A DNA stretch of 64,000 nt from Mycobacterium paraterrae (GCF_022430545.2 NZ_CP092488.2:4216001-4280000), one strand, 5' to 3'. Positions 16,387 through 25,607 are shown, counted from the stretch's first letter. The notes: a model not told the origin generated them from the sequence alone. Numbers and translations: made by a program.

Positions 16387-19300
16387 CTACCCAGTAGCGG
16401 CCGCGATACCCGCGACCCGGCGGGCCAGTTGTTCGTCCCACACGTGCTCGCCGGTCGTCTCGGCGACCGCCTGCGCACGGGCCAGCAGTTGTCGGGCGTG
16501 ATCCACGTAGCCGTAATGACTTTCGATGTCCGCGATGAGCGCCAGGAAGAATGGGGTCATCACCATGCTGCCGTCGTGGGTGTAGTCGCGGAACGCGTCG
16601 AAAGCGACTTCTCGGTCGCCGCCGGACCCGGACAGGGTCTGTGCCCACACACCGATCATCCGAGCGCAGGCGGCCCACTGCGGCGAGCCGGCGGCAAGCA
16701 TCTCCCGGTACACGTCCGCGGCCATGGCGGCGGTGCCCTCGGTGATACCCAAGATCGCGTTGATCTCCACCCGGACGAGTTTGGCGGCAAGAATGTCGAA
16801 ATGCGCGCGCCGGCTCTGCGCCAGTTCCAGTGCGACACGGCGCTGTCGGTGTGCCCCGCCGCGGTCGCCGAGCAGCGCCCGCCCCAAACTCAGCCAGCAG
16901 TACACCCGCGGGTGAAAGAACACCAGAGGGTCGGCGGCGGTTTCGGGCGGAGGGAAGCGCGCCATCATGGTTTCGGCGACTGCCTCCTGGGCCTCGTGTT
17001 CGCCGCGCAGCGTGTGCAGCATGACTTGCACGAAATGACTCGAGACTCCGATGTCGGGGTCACCGGACGCGGCGTACTGCGCGACGAGCCCGCTGGCGAT
17101 GGCCTGTGCCTCGTCGAGACGTCCTCGGACACAAAGCATGTAGCACTGCATTGCCACGGCGCCGTGGTAATGCCGGCCGCTGGCGTGCTCGCCGATCTCG
17201 AAGGCGCGCTGGACCGCCGACGCAGCGGCCGGGCTGTTCTGGCCGTCGAGAATCGCACGGGCCCCGGCAAGATGAAGCCACAGGCTGGCCTGCCGTTGCA
17301 AGGGTTCCGGTTTGGGTGGCAGTCTGCGGCATACCTGCAGCGCATGCTCGGCGAGAACGACGATGTCGTCGTACGCGGCTCGGCTCAGCGCGCGCCGAAT
17401 CGAGACCTCGTAGATGTCCAGAGCCGTCTCGGGATTGAGTTCGACACCCGCCCGCCACGCGTGGTCGGCCACGGATATGACGTCCTCGTACGCGGCGGTG
17501 GTGACCCCGGCGGCACCGAGCGCGGCGATCGCGGCGTGCACCGAGGCACGTTCGGAGCCCGGCACCTGTGTCAGTACCGCGTCGTGCAGCAGCCCATGGC
17601 CGAACCGGTAGCAGCCCGGCCGTCCCGCAATCTCGTCGAGCAGTCCGGTCTCATAGGCGGGCCGCAGCCGTGCCTGCACTGTCGACACGGGAAGGTCGAC
17701 GACGTCTGCAAGCTCGGCGGTGTCGAACTCGGCGCCGATCACCGCGGCGGCGGCGAGCGCGCTTCTGCTGGGTCGGTCCAGGCGGCTCAGCCGCTGCCCG
17801 ACCATTCCGGCGACGGCTGCGGAGACGTCACCGGCCCACCCCTCGGAGACGTCGTGAAGCCGGTTGTGCGCCACCAGGACGGAGACGAGTTCTCTGATGT
17901 AGAGCGGGTTTCCCTCGGTGCGGTCCCAGACATACTGTGACACATCACCTTCGACCGCTGTTCCAGTCAACGCGTCGACCAGGGTAGCGGCCGCGTCGCG
18001 TCCGATGCCGTCGAGGTGAATAGTGCGCGAGGCTTCCAGTCGGACGAGCCGCTCGAATGTGGGCCGGTTGATCGGCCGACCGCTACCGTAATATGTCCAA
18101 TTCCCGATGACCTGGATTGGCAATCTTCCGAGTTGCGCGCTGAGCAGTGCGAGTGCGTCGGCCGAAGGGGAGTCGGCAAGGTGCAGGTCATCGAGGACGA
18201 GTAACAGCGTTCGCGCCCTGGACAGTTCACATAGTGCGGCGACCACTCCTTCGGTCAGTGCGAACCCGGTGGCGGCGGTTCGGACACCGGCGCTGACGGT
18301 GTCGCGGTCGTTCCATTCGGGAACGAGTGCGTCGACCACACCGGGTGCCACGCCCCGCACCGCGCGGCGAGCGGGTTGGCCGAGTTCGTCGCCAAGTCGA
18401 CGAAGCAATTGGATCCACGTCCACATCAACGGTAACCGGACACCGGGCGGATGCGCCGCCCATGCCACCACTATCCCTGACTGTGTGGCCGGCACCGAAA
18501 CCGACTGTGCAAGAGCGGTTTTGCCGATGCCACTTTCACCGGTCAGCAGAATAAGGCTGCCCGAGCCCGCACGTGTGCCGCGCAGGGCGGCCGCAATGCT
18601 GTCCAGTTCGCCTGCCCGGCCGACGAACAGTATCCGCGCGTGCAGGTCCGGGCCGGCGGAGATGGTGGATCGACTGGCCGCCGGCCTGAGATGCAAGTCG
18701 TCGGACTTGTCGGAGATCTTGCGGTAGAGGGTTTGCAAACCGTCGCCGGGAACGGTCCCGAGTTCGCGCTCCAGCGTCACCCGGGCCCGGTCGAAGGCGC
18801 GCACCGCGTCTGAGCTACGGCCCTGCCGGTACAGCGCCACCATCAGATGGCCCCACAACCGCTCCTCGGTAGGGTCGGTGGTAATGGCGGCCTCGATCTC
18901 GGGAATCAAGTCGCTGCCGTAGCCGGACTGCAGAGCCGCATCGAACCGCGCTTCAATCGCCGTGTGCCGCAGCGCAATATAGCGCGTCGCATCTGCATGG
19001 GCGAAACCGCTGTGGGTGAATTCACCGAAGGGGTCCCCACGCCACAACGTCAGCGCCCTGTCGAGCTTGTCGAAAGCGCTTGTCGCCGCGCCGCTTACGA
19101 GATCCGCTCGGCCGTCTTTGACCAGCGCTTCGAACCGGTGCAAATCGACCGAATCGCCATCGATGAGCGTGAGTTGGTAGCCCGATGACCGAGAAGCCAG
19201 CCGCGCGTGGGTTGACGGAGGGTGGCTGGCCGCCACCGGCAGGATGCGCCGCAGATTGGTGACGTAAGCCCGAAGCGAGGACAGCGCTTTCGGGGGCGGC

Positions 19301-19461
19301 CTGTCCTCCCAAACGGCGTCGATCAGGCGGTCGACGTTGACGGGAGTCCCGTGGTTGGCCAGCAAAACGGCCAAAACGCAGCGCTGTTTCGGCCCGCCGA
19401 GTGACGTCGGGGTGCCGTCGACACGGACCTCGACCGCTCCGGACAGCAGGTATTCGACCAT
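16387..19461 (-). CDS. BTAD/SARP-type transcriptional regulator with AAA ATPase and TPR-like region
   Basis: A 1024-aa regulator. Residues 1-95 form an OmpR-like winged helix (GGPKQRCVLAVLLANHG, then LIDAVWEDRPPPKALSSLRA). Residues about 100-245 form the bacterial transcriptional activation domain. From about 275 an AAA/STAND ATPase has Walker A LLTGESGIGKTALA and Walker B LLLVLDDLHLADS. The C-terminal half is alpha-solenoid-like. Such proteins are signal-dependent activators of the AfsR type. The start is the ATG at 19461, with a GTG 12 nt upstream as alternative. Targets are unknown; the neighbouring envelope block is a candidate. Confidence 0.85.
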   Translation of the reverse strand: MVEYLLSGAVEVRVDGTPTSLGGPKQRCVLAVLLANHGTPVNVDRLIDAVWEDRPPPKALSSLRAYVTNLRRILPVAASHPPSTHARLASRSSGYQLTLIDGDSVDLHRFEALVKDGRADLVSGAATSAFDKLDRALTLWRGDPFGEFTHSGFAHADATRYIALRHTAIEARFDAALQSGYGSDLIPEIEAAITTDPTEERLWGHLMVALYRQGRSSDAVRAFDRARVTLERELGTVPGDGLQTLYRKISDKSDDLHLRPAASRSTISAGPDLHARILFVGRAGELDSIAAALRGTRAGSGSLILLTGESGIGKTALAQSVSVPATQSGIVVAWAAHPPGVRLPLMWTWIQLLRRLGDELGQPARRAVRGVAPGVVDALVPEWNDRDTVSAGVRTAATGFALTEGVVAALCELSRARTLLLVLDDLHLADSPSADALALLSAQLGRLPIQVIGNWTYYGSGRPINRPTFERLVRLEASRTIHLDGIGRDAAATLVDALTGTAVEGDVSQYVWDRTEGNPLYIRELVSVLVAHNRLHDVSEGWAGDVSAAVAGMVGQRLSRLDRPSRSALAAAAVIGAEFDTAELADVVDLPVSTVQARLRPAYETGLLDEIAGRPGCYRFGHGLLHDAVLTQVPGSERASVHAAIAALGAAGVTTAAYEDVISVADHAWRAGVELNPETALDIYEVSIRRALSRAAYDDIVVLAEHALQVCRRLPPKPEPLQRQASLWLHLAGARAILDGQNSPAAASAVQRAFEIGEHASGRHYHGAVAMQCYMLCVRGRLDEAQAIASGLVAQYAASGDPDIGVSSHFVQVMLHTLRGEHEAQEAVAETMMARFPPPETAADPLVFFHPRVYCWLSLGRALLGDRGGAHRQRRVALELAQSRRAHFDILAAKLVRVEINAILGITEGTAAMAADVYREMLAAGSPQWAACARMIGVWAQTLSGSGGDREVAFDAFRDYTHDGSMVMTPFFLALIADIESHYGYVDHARQLLARAQAVAETTGEHVWDEQLARRVAGIAAATG

Positions 19462-19661
19462 GACCTCAACCACCAGCGAAGTAACTGACCGTTGCTAGCG
19501 CTCACACGATACATGGCCGTCGTTGACGCCGCGTGCTGGTTGAAAGGCACAAGCGGAGTTTCCTGCAGGAAGGCTGTGAATTGCTGAGACTTTCCCCGCA
19601 TACTGAAGCCCGGGCGAACCTGAAGTAAGCATGGGTTGACGAGGCGGCGTGGGAGGACACT

Positions 19662-20126
19662 GTGCACAACGCTTGGAGCGTCGTTGAGTTCGTCGCGCTA
19701 CTGGTGCTGGGAATCGCTGCGGTTCAGGCGTTGATCTGGATCCCGATCGCTCTGTGGTGGCGGCGCAGGGCCCGCGCCGCCAAGGCGAGGCTCGCGGCGG
19801 CGATCCAATCCGAGACGCCAATTCGCCTGCCGGAGAAGGGCGTATACCGGGACGCGACCGCTCCCGGCTATCCCGTCGTCAACAACAACGGCACTATCGC
19901 GCTCACCGCGCGGCGGCTGATCTTCGTCACCGTAACCGGCAACCTGATCGACATCCCGGTTACCGACATCGTCGGCGTACGTGAGGCGAAGGTCTTCAAA
20001 ACGTCTGTGCGAGGCGGTCGTTCGCACCTGATCGTAGAGCTGCCGTCTGGCGACGTCGCGTTCTACGTCTCGTCGAACGCGGACTGGACGGCAGCGCTCG
20101 AAACTGTGATCACACCCTCGGGGTGA
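19662..20126 (+). CDS. membrane-anchored PH/GRAM-like protein
   Basis: A 154-aa protein with one N-terminal transmembrane helix (about 8-30) and a basic stretch (RRRARAAKARL). A small beta-rich domain follows (NNNGTIALTARRLIFVTVT, IDIPVTDIVGVREA, HLIVELPSGDVAFYV) and resembles bacterial PH or GRAM folds, which often read lipid or stress signals. It starts at GTG 19662. Its 3' end overlaps the 3' end of the convergent p55 gene by 17 nt. Role unknown. Confidence 0.7.
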   Translation: MHNAWSVVEFVALLVLGIAAVQALIWIPIALWWRRRARAAKARLAAAIQSETPIRLPEKGVYRDATAPGYPVVNNNGTIALTARRLIFVTVTGNLIDIPVTDIVGVREAKVFKTSVRGGRSHLIVELPSGDVAFYVSSNADWTAALETVITPSG

Positions 20127-21663
20127 CAGGCTCGACGCCCACCGCGTCGGGCTCGTCGGCGTGCACCCTGCGCGAACCGATCAGCAGACCCAGTAGCGCG
20201 CCGACGATACAGACGACGACGGTCACCTTGAAGATCTGGCCGTACATGTCCGCGAAGGCTTCGCGATACATGCTGGCTTGGTGCAGCACTCGCTCGGCGA
20301 GGCCGGCGTGCGGCGGCAACTCCGCCGCGTGCCTCGCGACGAGGTGGGGCAGTTGATAGAAACCCCAGGCGCTCAGAGACGCCACGCCGATCAGCATGCC
20401 GGTCATGCGCGCCACCACGACGGCCGCGGACGCGATGCCGTGCTGCGCCGACGGCACCACCCGCAGGCTGGCGGAGGTGAGCGGGGCGATCACCAACCCG
20501 AGTCCGATGCCAGCGACAGCCAAATCGGTATCGAGCGCCGGCAGCGAGAGCCCGAACAGATCGTGGTGCTGGCTCAGCAGGTCAACCGACCACTTCGAGA
20601 TCAGCCAATAACCGCCCGCGGCGATCAGCAGGCCGGCGAAGGCCACCAACCGGTCACCGGCCTTGGTCGCAATGGCGCCACCGACAAGCGCACCGATCGG
20701 CAACGCCGCCAGGAACCACAGCAACAGCATCGCGGCCTCGTCCTGATCTTTGCTCAGCACACCCTGGGCGAACAGTTCGACGTCGACCAACGTCACCATC
20801 AGCGCCGCACCGGCGCACAGTGACGAGCCGAGCGCGGACAGGAACGGACGGAAGTGCACTCCGGCGGGTTCGATCAGCTTGGTGCGCGAGAAGCGTTCCC
20901 ACACAAAGAAGATCACCGCGAAGACAACGGCGGCAAGAATCAGCGGGGGCCCGTAGCTGGGCAGCGCGTGCTTGCCGTCGGGATTGGCGTTGTACAGACC
21001 GATCACGGCCAGGCCAAGGGTGATCGCCAGCAGCAACCCGCCGATCACGTCGATCTTCTCCGGCTCGGCGGTACGGTCGCGGGACGGGAGGCTGAACTGG
21101 ATCATCACCATCGCGGCCAGCGCCAGCGGCACGTTGATCCAGAACACGTCCTGCCAGCGACTGGTCAACCAGACGATGAAAATGCCGTACAGCGGACCGA
21201 GCACGCTGCCCAACTCCTGCGCGGCACCGATCCCGCCGAGCACGCCGGCGCGATTGCGTTGCGCCCACAGGTCGGCGCCCAAGGCGAGGGTCACCGGTAG
21301 CAGCGCGCCACTGGCCACGCCCTGAATGGTGCGGCCGACGACCAGCACATCGAGGTTGGTGGACAGCGCCGTGATGACCGAGCCGACCAGGAAGGTGGCC
21401 AAGCTCACCTGAAGCAGCAGTTTCCGGCCGAATCGGTCAGATGCCCTGCCCAGCAACGGCATCGCCGCGATGTAGCCCAGCAGGTACCAAGTGATGATCG
21501 GGGTGATGCGCTGCAGCTTGTTCACCGGGATCCCGATCGTGCCGATGATGTCGCGCATGATCGTGACCACGACGTAGGTGTCGAGGGCGCCGAGTAAGAC
21601 GGCGAGGCTGCCGGCGCTGATCGCGACGACGCGCCCCGCGTGGTGCGGCTGCGACGCGGTCAC
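20110..21663 (-). CDS. p55: MFS efflux transporter P55
   Basis: A 517-aa, about 14-helix major-facilitator pump of the DHA2 type. Motifs seen are LDTYVVVTIMRDI in helix 1, the loop GRASDRFGRKLLLQVSL, and GAAQELGSVLGPLYG in helix 5. In M. tuberculosis P55 works with the periplasmic lipid carrier LprG to export triacylglycerides and drugs. Here the GTG start at 21663 overlaps the lprG stop (GTGA), so the same coupled pair is conserved. Confidence 0.92.
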   Translation of the reverse strand: MTASQPHHAGRVVAISAGSLAVLLGALDTYVVVTIMRDIIGTIGIPVNKLQRITPIITWYLLGYIAAMPLLGRASDRFGRKLLLQVSLATFLVGSVITALSTNLDVLVVGRTIQGVASGALLPVTLALGADLWAQRNRAGVLGGIGAAQELGSVLGPLYGIFIVWLTSRWQDVFWINVPLALAAMVMIQFSLPSRDRTAEPEKIDVIGGLLLAITLGLAVIGLYNANPDGKHALPSYGPPLILAAVVFAVIFFVWERFSRTKLIEPAGVHFRPFLSALGSSLCAGAALMVTLVDVELFAQGVLSKDQDEAAMLLLWFLAALPIGALVGGAIATKAGDRLVAFAGLLIAAGGYWLISKWSVDLLSQHHDLFGLSLPALDTDLAVAGIGLGLVIAPLTSASLRVVPSAQHGIASAAVVVARMTGMLIGVASLSAWGFYQLPHLVARHAAELPPHAGLAERVLHQASMYREAFADMYGQIFKVTVVVCIVGALLGLLIGSRRVHADEPDAVGVEPVTPRV

Positions 21664-22379
21664 GGTGCCGCGGCGACCGGAGGCTTGGTGACCTGAACCG
21701 GGGCATTCCAGTTCGACAGCGTCAGCTGCAGGGAATTGCCCGGGCTCTGCTCCAGCGAGGTCTGCACCAGCTGGTGGTCACCGTTCTCTTCGATCCAGAC
21801 GGTCGACGGCAGCGGCTGAGTCGCCTTCAGGCGGGGCATGATGCCGTTGACGGCGTCCGCCGAGACCGTGCCAGTGATCTTGATCGTGCTCTGCCCGCCG
21901 ATGTTCTCGCGGGCCTGCGCCTTCGGGTTGCTGAGGTTGGCCAGCACGTTGGCCAGACCGACATCGGGCTTGAGGATTGTCGAGGGGTCGTACAGGTCGG
22001 AGGCTTTACCGAAGCTGTCCCACTGACCGGGAGTGAGCGCCCCGTACAGGGTCCCGTCGATCACGACGAAGGGTGCGTCGATGTCCGACCCGCCGAAGAT
22101 GATGCTCGCGTTGCCCTGAGCTGCGGTCTGCGGCGTGGTGGTCAGGTCACCAGTCAGGGACTTGACGGGGAGGCCTTTGATCTTGCCGTTCACCGCCAAG
22201 ACCAGATGCACGCTTTTGACGTTCTTGGTGCTCTGCGTGGACTCCTTGATCAGGGTCGCCGCATCCGGCAGCGGAGCACCGGATTGCTTGGACGACGAGC
22301 AGCCGCTGATCAATGCGGCGGCGATCGAAAGGGAGGCGAGGACGGCAAGGATGGGCCCAAACGGCTTACGCGTCTGCAT
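21660..22379 (-). CDS. lprG: lipoarabinomannan/triacylglyceride carrier lipoprotein LprG
   Basis: A 239-aa lipoprotein with lipobox LISGC (Cys27). The LppX/LprG fold is shown by the segments LIKESTQSTKNVKSVHLVL, GDLTTTPQTAAQGNASII and FVVIDGTLYGALTPGQW. It carries acylated glycolipids across the periplasm and partners with the P55 pump encoded next to it. The ATG at 22379 (MQTRKPFG) gives a normal signal peptide. It is divergent from ribE, with 93 nt between. Confidence 0.94.
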   Translation of the reverse strand: MQTRKPFGPILAVLASLSIAAALISGCSSSKQSGAPLPDAATLIKESTQSTKNVKSVHLVLAVNGKIKGLPVKSLTGDLTTTPQTAAQGNASIIFGGSDIDAPFVVIDGTLYGALTPGQWDSFGKASDLYDPSTILKPDVGLANVLANLSNPKAQARENIGGQSTIKITGTVSADAVNGIMPRLKATQPLPSTVWIEENGDHQLVQTSLEQSPGNSLQLTLSNWNAPVQVTKPPVAAAP

Positions 22380-22460
22380 AAGTTGCAGCGTAGCGGGTCG
22401 CGGAGAACGGTTCGTGACGCGCAAGGTGGCTGGGACGTCGCGCGGGCGCCCGCGACTCAC

Positions 22461-22466
22461 TAGCCT
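22461..22466 (+). promoter_or_regulatory. -10 element (TAGCCT) of a leaderless ribE promoter
   Basis: TAGCCT, then 6 nt, then the GTG at 22473, without a ribosome site. The same hexamer precedes uvrC at 28212-28217, 8 nt before its GTG. Confidence 0.45.
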
Positions 22467-22472
22467 GAGGCG

Positions 22473-23069
22473 GTGTTCACCGGAATCGTCGAAGAGCTAG
22501 GTGAGGTCGTCGGCAAGGATGACCTGGGAGATTCCGCACGGTTCACCATTCAAGGTCCAGTGGTCACGTCGGATGCCGGTCACGGCGACTCGATCGCTGT
22601 CAACGGCGTCTGCCTGACGGTGGTCGAGGTGTTGCCCGGCGGGCAGTTCACCGCGGATGTGATGGGGGAGACACTGAGCCGCTCGAGCCTGGGCCGGCTG
22701 GTTGCCGGCAGCCCGGTCAACCTCGAGCGCGCCGCCGCGCTGAACAGCCGGCTCGGTGGGCATATTGTGCAGGGCCACGTCGACGGCACCGGGGAAATTC
22801 TGAGCCGATCGCCGGCCGAGCACTGGGAAGTCGTCCGCATCGGGCTGCCGACCGAGCTGGCCCGCTACGTCGTGGAGAAGGGCTCAATCACGGTGGACGG
22901 CATTTCGCTGACCGTGTCGGCGCTCGGCGACGACTGGTTCGAGGTGTCGCTGATTCCCACGACGCGCGAGCTGACGACGCTGGGCCTGGCCGAGGCGGGC
23001 ACGCAGGTGAATCTCGAAGTCGACGTGATCGCGAAGTACGTCGAGCGTTTGATGAGCAACGAGCGCTAG
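22473..23069 (+). CDS. ribE: riboflavin synthase alpha chain
   Basis: Dismutates two 6,7-dimethyl-8-ribityllumazines to riboflavin. The 198-aa protein contains two lumazine-binding barrels. The first starts MFTGIVEELGEV with VNGVCLTV, the second begins GHIVQGHVDGTGE with VDGISLTV. The GTG start lies behind a leaderless promoter. M. tuberculosis nomenclature calls it ribC. Its stop shares CTAG with the convergent small gene. Confidence 0.96.
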   Translation: MFTGIVEELGEVVGKDDLGDSARFTIQGPVVTSDAGHGDSIAVNGVCLTVVEVLPGGQFTADVMGETLSRSSLGRLVAGSPVNLERAAALNSRLGGHIVQGHVDGTGEILSRSPAEHWEVVRIGLPTELARYVVEKGSITVDGISLTVSALGDDWFEVSLIPTTRELTTLGLAEAGTQVNLEVDVIAKYVERLMSNER

Positions 23070-23332
23070 CGGCGCATCACCGGGTCGCCGTCGATGTGGC
23101 GTCGGTGCGGCCGTGTGCCAACCTGCGGGGTTCCCGGATCGGCAGGTGGCTGCGCACCCAGTGTGGGATCGGGCGGCGGAGGTGGCCCCGGTTCCTCGAC
23201 CGCGATGACTCCCGCAAAAGCGGCCGATGCCGCCGCGCCGTTCATTGATGCCGCGCCGGCACACACAGCGCCGACGAGCGCCAGACCGACGGTCAGAGCG
23301 CGCGCGGACCGAGTCAGGGGCGACGTCGCCAT
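23066..23332 (-). CDS. small exported proline-rich protein
   Basis: An 88-aa protein with an N-terminal signal-like segment (ALTVGLALVGAVCAGAAS) and alanine-rich cleavage region. A short mature tail is rich in Pro and charged residues (VEEPGPPPPPDPTLGAQPP, then HRRHIDGDPVMRR). It is preceded by GCTCCC rather than a strong ribosome site. It could be a small wall-associated protein. No family recognised. Its last 4 nt overlap the end of ribE. Confidence 0.55.
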   Translation of the reverse strand: MATSPLTRSARALTVGLALVGAVCAGAASMNGAAASAAFAGVIAVEEPGPPPPPDPTLGAQPPADPGTPQVGTRPHRRHIDGDPVMRR

Positions 23333-23454
23333 GGGAGCAGGTTATCGCCGAGAACCTGTAGCGACGCTGAGATTGTCGAGTCGTCGCCGAAGCTGCGCCG
23401 AGCTGTCAGCAAACTGTTACTCGTCAGAAAACTCGCTGGCCGGGGCAAAGGGCA

Positions 23455-23486
23455 ACGCCCGCTCCGCCGATCGGCGAAGCGGGCGT
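23455..23486 (-). terminator. strong hairpin terminator of the Gly-Pro-rich gene
   Basis: ACGCCCGCT (23455-23463) pairs perfectly with AGCGGGCGT (23478-23486). The inner CGCCGATCGGCG is itself palindromic, giving a stem of about 15 bp with one mismatch. It lies 16 nt beyond the stop of the minus-strand gene at 23503. In that direction it is followed by TTGCCCTTTG. Confidence 0.75.
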
Positions 23487-23502
23487 CTGGTGAGGGAATT
23501 CT

Positions 23503-24090
23503 TTACAGCGGGATCCAAACTCCGAAGAAGTCGAATCCGAACTGGTTGAACTGGGGGTTCCAATAGGGGGTCTCGTTGTACCCGTAGTAGTTGATCGGGC
23601 CGTAGTTCCACGGGCCACCCGGTGGCGGCAGCGGACGATCCCATGCCGGTCGCGGTGGTTCGCCCCAGCCCCAGGGTGCAGGTCCATCGCCCCACGGGGC
23701 GCCATGGAAGTAGCCGCGGTGGTCGTCACCATGCCACGCTCCGCCGGGTCCGCCGGGCCCACCGGGTCCGCCGAGTCCGTGGAAGCCCGGGTCCCCAGGG
23801 CCACCAGGTCCGTGATCACCGGGTCCGCCCGGGCCGCCGGGTCCGTGGAATCCTGGTCCGCCGGGGCCGCCCGGTCCAGGGCCACCGGGACCACCAGGGC
23901 CACCGGGACCACCAGGGCCAGCAGGCCCACCCGGTCCGTGGCCTGGGTCCAGCGGTACGGGTGCGTGGCTTACCGTCGCCGCGCCGTGGTCACCTGGCGC
24001 GGCACTCGCAATGCCGGTGCCCACCCCCAACGCGGCGGCGCCCAATGCGCCAGCGACGCTTGCGCCGGCAAGTAATTGCTTGAGTGTCAT
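23503..24090 (-). CDS. exported collagen-like Gly-Pro-rich protein
   Basis: A 195-aa protein. The Sec signal peptide ends GIASAAPG. Residues about 50-117 are a run of GPGGPGG units broken by FHGPG, DHGPG and FHGLG. A Trp/Tyr/Asn-rich C-terminal part (WNYGPINYYGYNETPYWN, then FFGVWIPL) is likely a small globular or wall-binding module. The middle resembles collagen Gly-X-Y repeats, although many are GGP rather than strict triplets. Expected location is the cell surface. Function unknown. Confidence 0.85.
   Translation of the reverse strand: MTLKQLLAGASVAGALGAAALGVGTGIASAAPGDHGAATVSHAPVPLDPGHGPGGPAGPGGPGGPGGPGGPGPGGPGGPGFHGPGGPGGPGDHGPGGPGDPGFHGLGGPGGPGGPGGAWHGDDHRGYFHGAPWGDGPAPWGWGEPPRPAWDRPLPPPGGPWNYGPINYYGYNETPYWNPQFNQFGFDFFGVWIPL
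23740..23943 (-). repeat. in-gene tandem Gly-Pro repeats
   Basis: Short near-identical units of the type GGTCCNCCGGG, repeated with small interruptions, encode the GPGGPGG run of the exported protein. Copy number is likely to vary between strains. Confidence 0.8.
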
Positions 24091-24274
24091 GGTCCTGTAC
24101 CTACCTTTCGGTATCTAGCGGACTTTCCCCCGACGTAGGAAACGTTAAATAGACAAGCTATGAATCGGCTACGTGCTGCCTCTGGAAACCTTTTGCGCAG
24201 GTTGCACCGGCACGTGGTGTGACCAACGTGTCCGCTGGGTGACCAGTGGCAATAACGAACGGCACGTGGTGGTT

Positions 24275-24280
24275 CATACT
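24275..24280 (+). promoter_or_regulatory. -10 element (CATACT) upstream of ribBA
   Basis: CATACT is followed after 7 nt by an in-frame ATG at 24288, 42 nt before the conserved ribBA start. Codons between the two ATGs are T-rich at position three, unlike coding DNA here. I therefore read 24288 as the transcription start of a 42-nt leader. No FMN-riboswitch core is visible. Confidence 0.4.
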
Positions 24281-24329
24281 GGAGGTAATGCCTGAGGGCT
24301 CTGGGTGTAATTCTGACAAGGTGGCTGCG

Positions 24330-25607
24330 ATGACGAGGTTGGACTCGGTCGAGCGCGCGATCGCCGACATCGCGGCCGGCAAGGCCGTCGTCGTAGTGGA
24401 CGACGAAGATCGAGAGAACGAGGGCGACCTCATCTTCGCGGCCGAGAAGGCGACCCCGGAGCTGGTCGCTTTCATGGTCCGCTATACATCGGGGTATCTC
24501 TGCGTGCCGCTGGACGGCGACATCTGCGACCGGCTCGGCCTGCTGCCGATGTACGCCGTCAACCAAGACAAGCACGGCACCGCCTACACCATCACTGTCG
24601 ACGCGAAAATTGGTGTGGGAACCGGTATCTCGGCATCAGACCGGGCGACGACCATGCGGTTGCTGTCTGACCCGAGCAGTATCGCCGACGACTTCACCCG
24701 TCCGGGCCACGTAGTTCCGTTGCGCGCCAAGGACGGTGGGGTATTGCGCCGCCCCGGGCACACCGAGGCCGCGGTCGACCTGGCACGGATGGCCGGCCTG
24801 TCGCCCGCCGGTGCGATCTGCGAGATCGTCAGCCAAAAGGACGAAGGCGCGATGGCCCAGACCGACGAACTCCGGGTTTTCGCGGACGAGCACGGGCTGG
24901 CGATGATCGCGATCGCCGACCTGATCGAATACCGGCGAAAGCACGAGAAGCACATCGAGCGGATCGCCGAGGCGCGGATCCCGACCCGGCATGGCGAATT
25001 CCGTGCGGTCGGCTACTCGAGCGTCTACGAAGACGTCGAACACGTGGCGCTGGTTCGGGGCGAAATCGCCGGACCGAATTATGACGGTGACGACGTGCTG
25101 GTTCGCGTTCACTCCGAATGCCTGACCGGAGACGTCTTCGGCTCTCGTCGTTGCGACTGCGGCCCGCAACTGGATGCCGCGATGGCAATGGTTGCCCGTG
25201 AAGGCAGGGGCGTGGTGCTCTACATGCGCGGTCATGAAGGACGCGGAATCGGCCTGATGCACAAGCTGCAGGCCTACCAGCTGCAGGACGCCGGCGATGA
25301 CACCGTCGACGCCAACCTCAAGCTCGGATTGCCAGCTGACGCAAGGGATTACGGCACTGGAGCGCAGATCCTCGTCGACCTCGGGGTGCGGTCGATGCGG
25401 CTGCTGACCAACAACCCCGCCAAGCGGGTTGGTCTGGACGGCTACGGGCTGCACATCATCGAGCGGGTGCCGCTGCCGGTGCGGGCCAACGCAGAGAACA
25501 TTCGCTACCTGATGACCAAGCGCGACCGCATGGGTCACGACCTGGCGGGCTTGGACGAATATCACGAATCTATCCATCTTTCAGGCGAATTCGGTGGGGC
25601 CCTGTGA
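24330..25607 (+). CDS. ribBA: bifunctional DHBP synthase / GTP cyclohydrolase II
   Basis: Makes both riboflavin precursors. The 425-aa protein's N-terminal half forms 3,4-dihydroxy-2-butanone 4-phosphate (DDEDRENEGDLIFAAE, YAVNQDKHGTAYTITVDA, RPGHTEAAVDLARMAG). The C-terminal half opens GTP, with zinc ligands in SECLTGDVFGSRRCDCGPQ and the motif MRGHEGRGIGL. The ATG at 24330 (MTRLDSVERA) has AAGGTGG upstream. It matches ribA2 of M. tuberculosis. The stop overlaps the first of two mini-ORFs leading to ribH. Confidence 0.96.
   Translation: MTRLDSVERAIADIAAGKAVVVVDDEDRENEGDLIFAAEKATPELVAFMVRYTSGYLCVPLDGDICDRLGLLPMYAVNQDKHGTAYTITVDAKIGVGTGISASDRATTMRLLSDPSSIADDFTRPGHVVPLRAKDGGVLRRPGHTEAAVDLARMAGLSPAGAICEIVSQKDEGAMAQTDELRVFADEHGLAMIAIADLIEYRRKHEKHIERIAEARIPTRHGEFRAVGYSSVYEDVEHVALVRGEIAGPNYDGDDVLVRVHSECLTGDVFGSRRCDCGPQLDAAMAMVAREGRGVVLYMRGHEGRGIGLMHKLQAYQLQDAGDDTVDANLKLGLPADARDYGTGAQILVDLGVRSMRLLTNNPAKRVGLDGYGLHIIERVPLPVRANAENIRYLMTKRDRMGHDLAGLDEYHESIHLSGEFGGAL

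Noticed and set aside
16222..17940. A 572-codon plus-strand open frame opposite the BTAD regulator
   Set aside because: No recognisable domains, and it mirrors the codon structure of the well-supported minus-strand regulator.
23740..23943. Repeat run considered as a CRISPR array
   Set aside because: Units are 9-12 nt, contiguous and in-frame, encoding Gly-Pro; no spacers.
24091..24329. Possible FMN riboswitch before ribBA
   Set aside because: The conserved RFN-element core and paired stems are not visible; the leader after the putative transcription start is only about 42 nt.
24288..24330. An upstream in-frame ATG as ribBA start
   Set aside because: Codons 24291-24329 are not coding-like (T-rich third positions), and homologues begin at MTRLDSVERA; it is more likely the transcript start.
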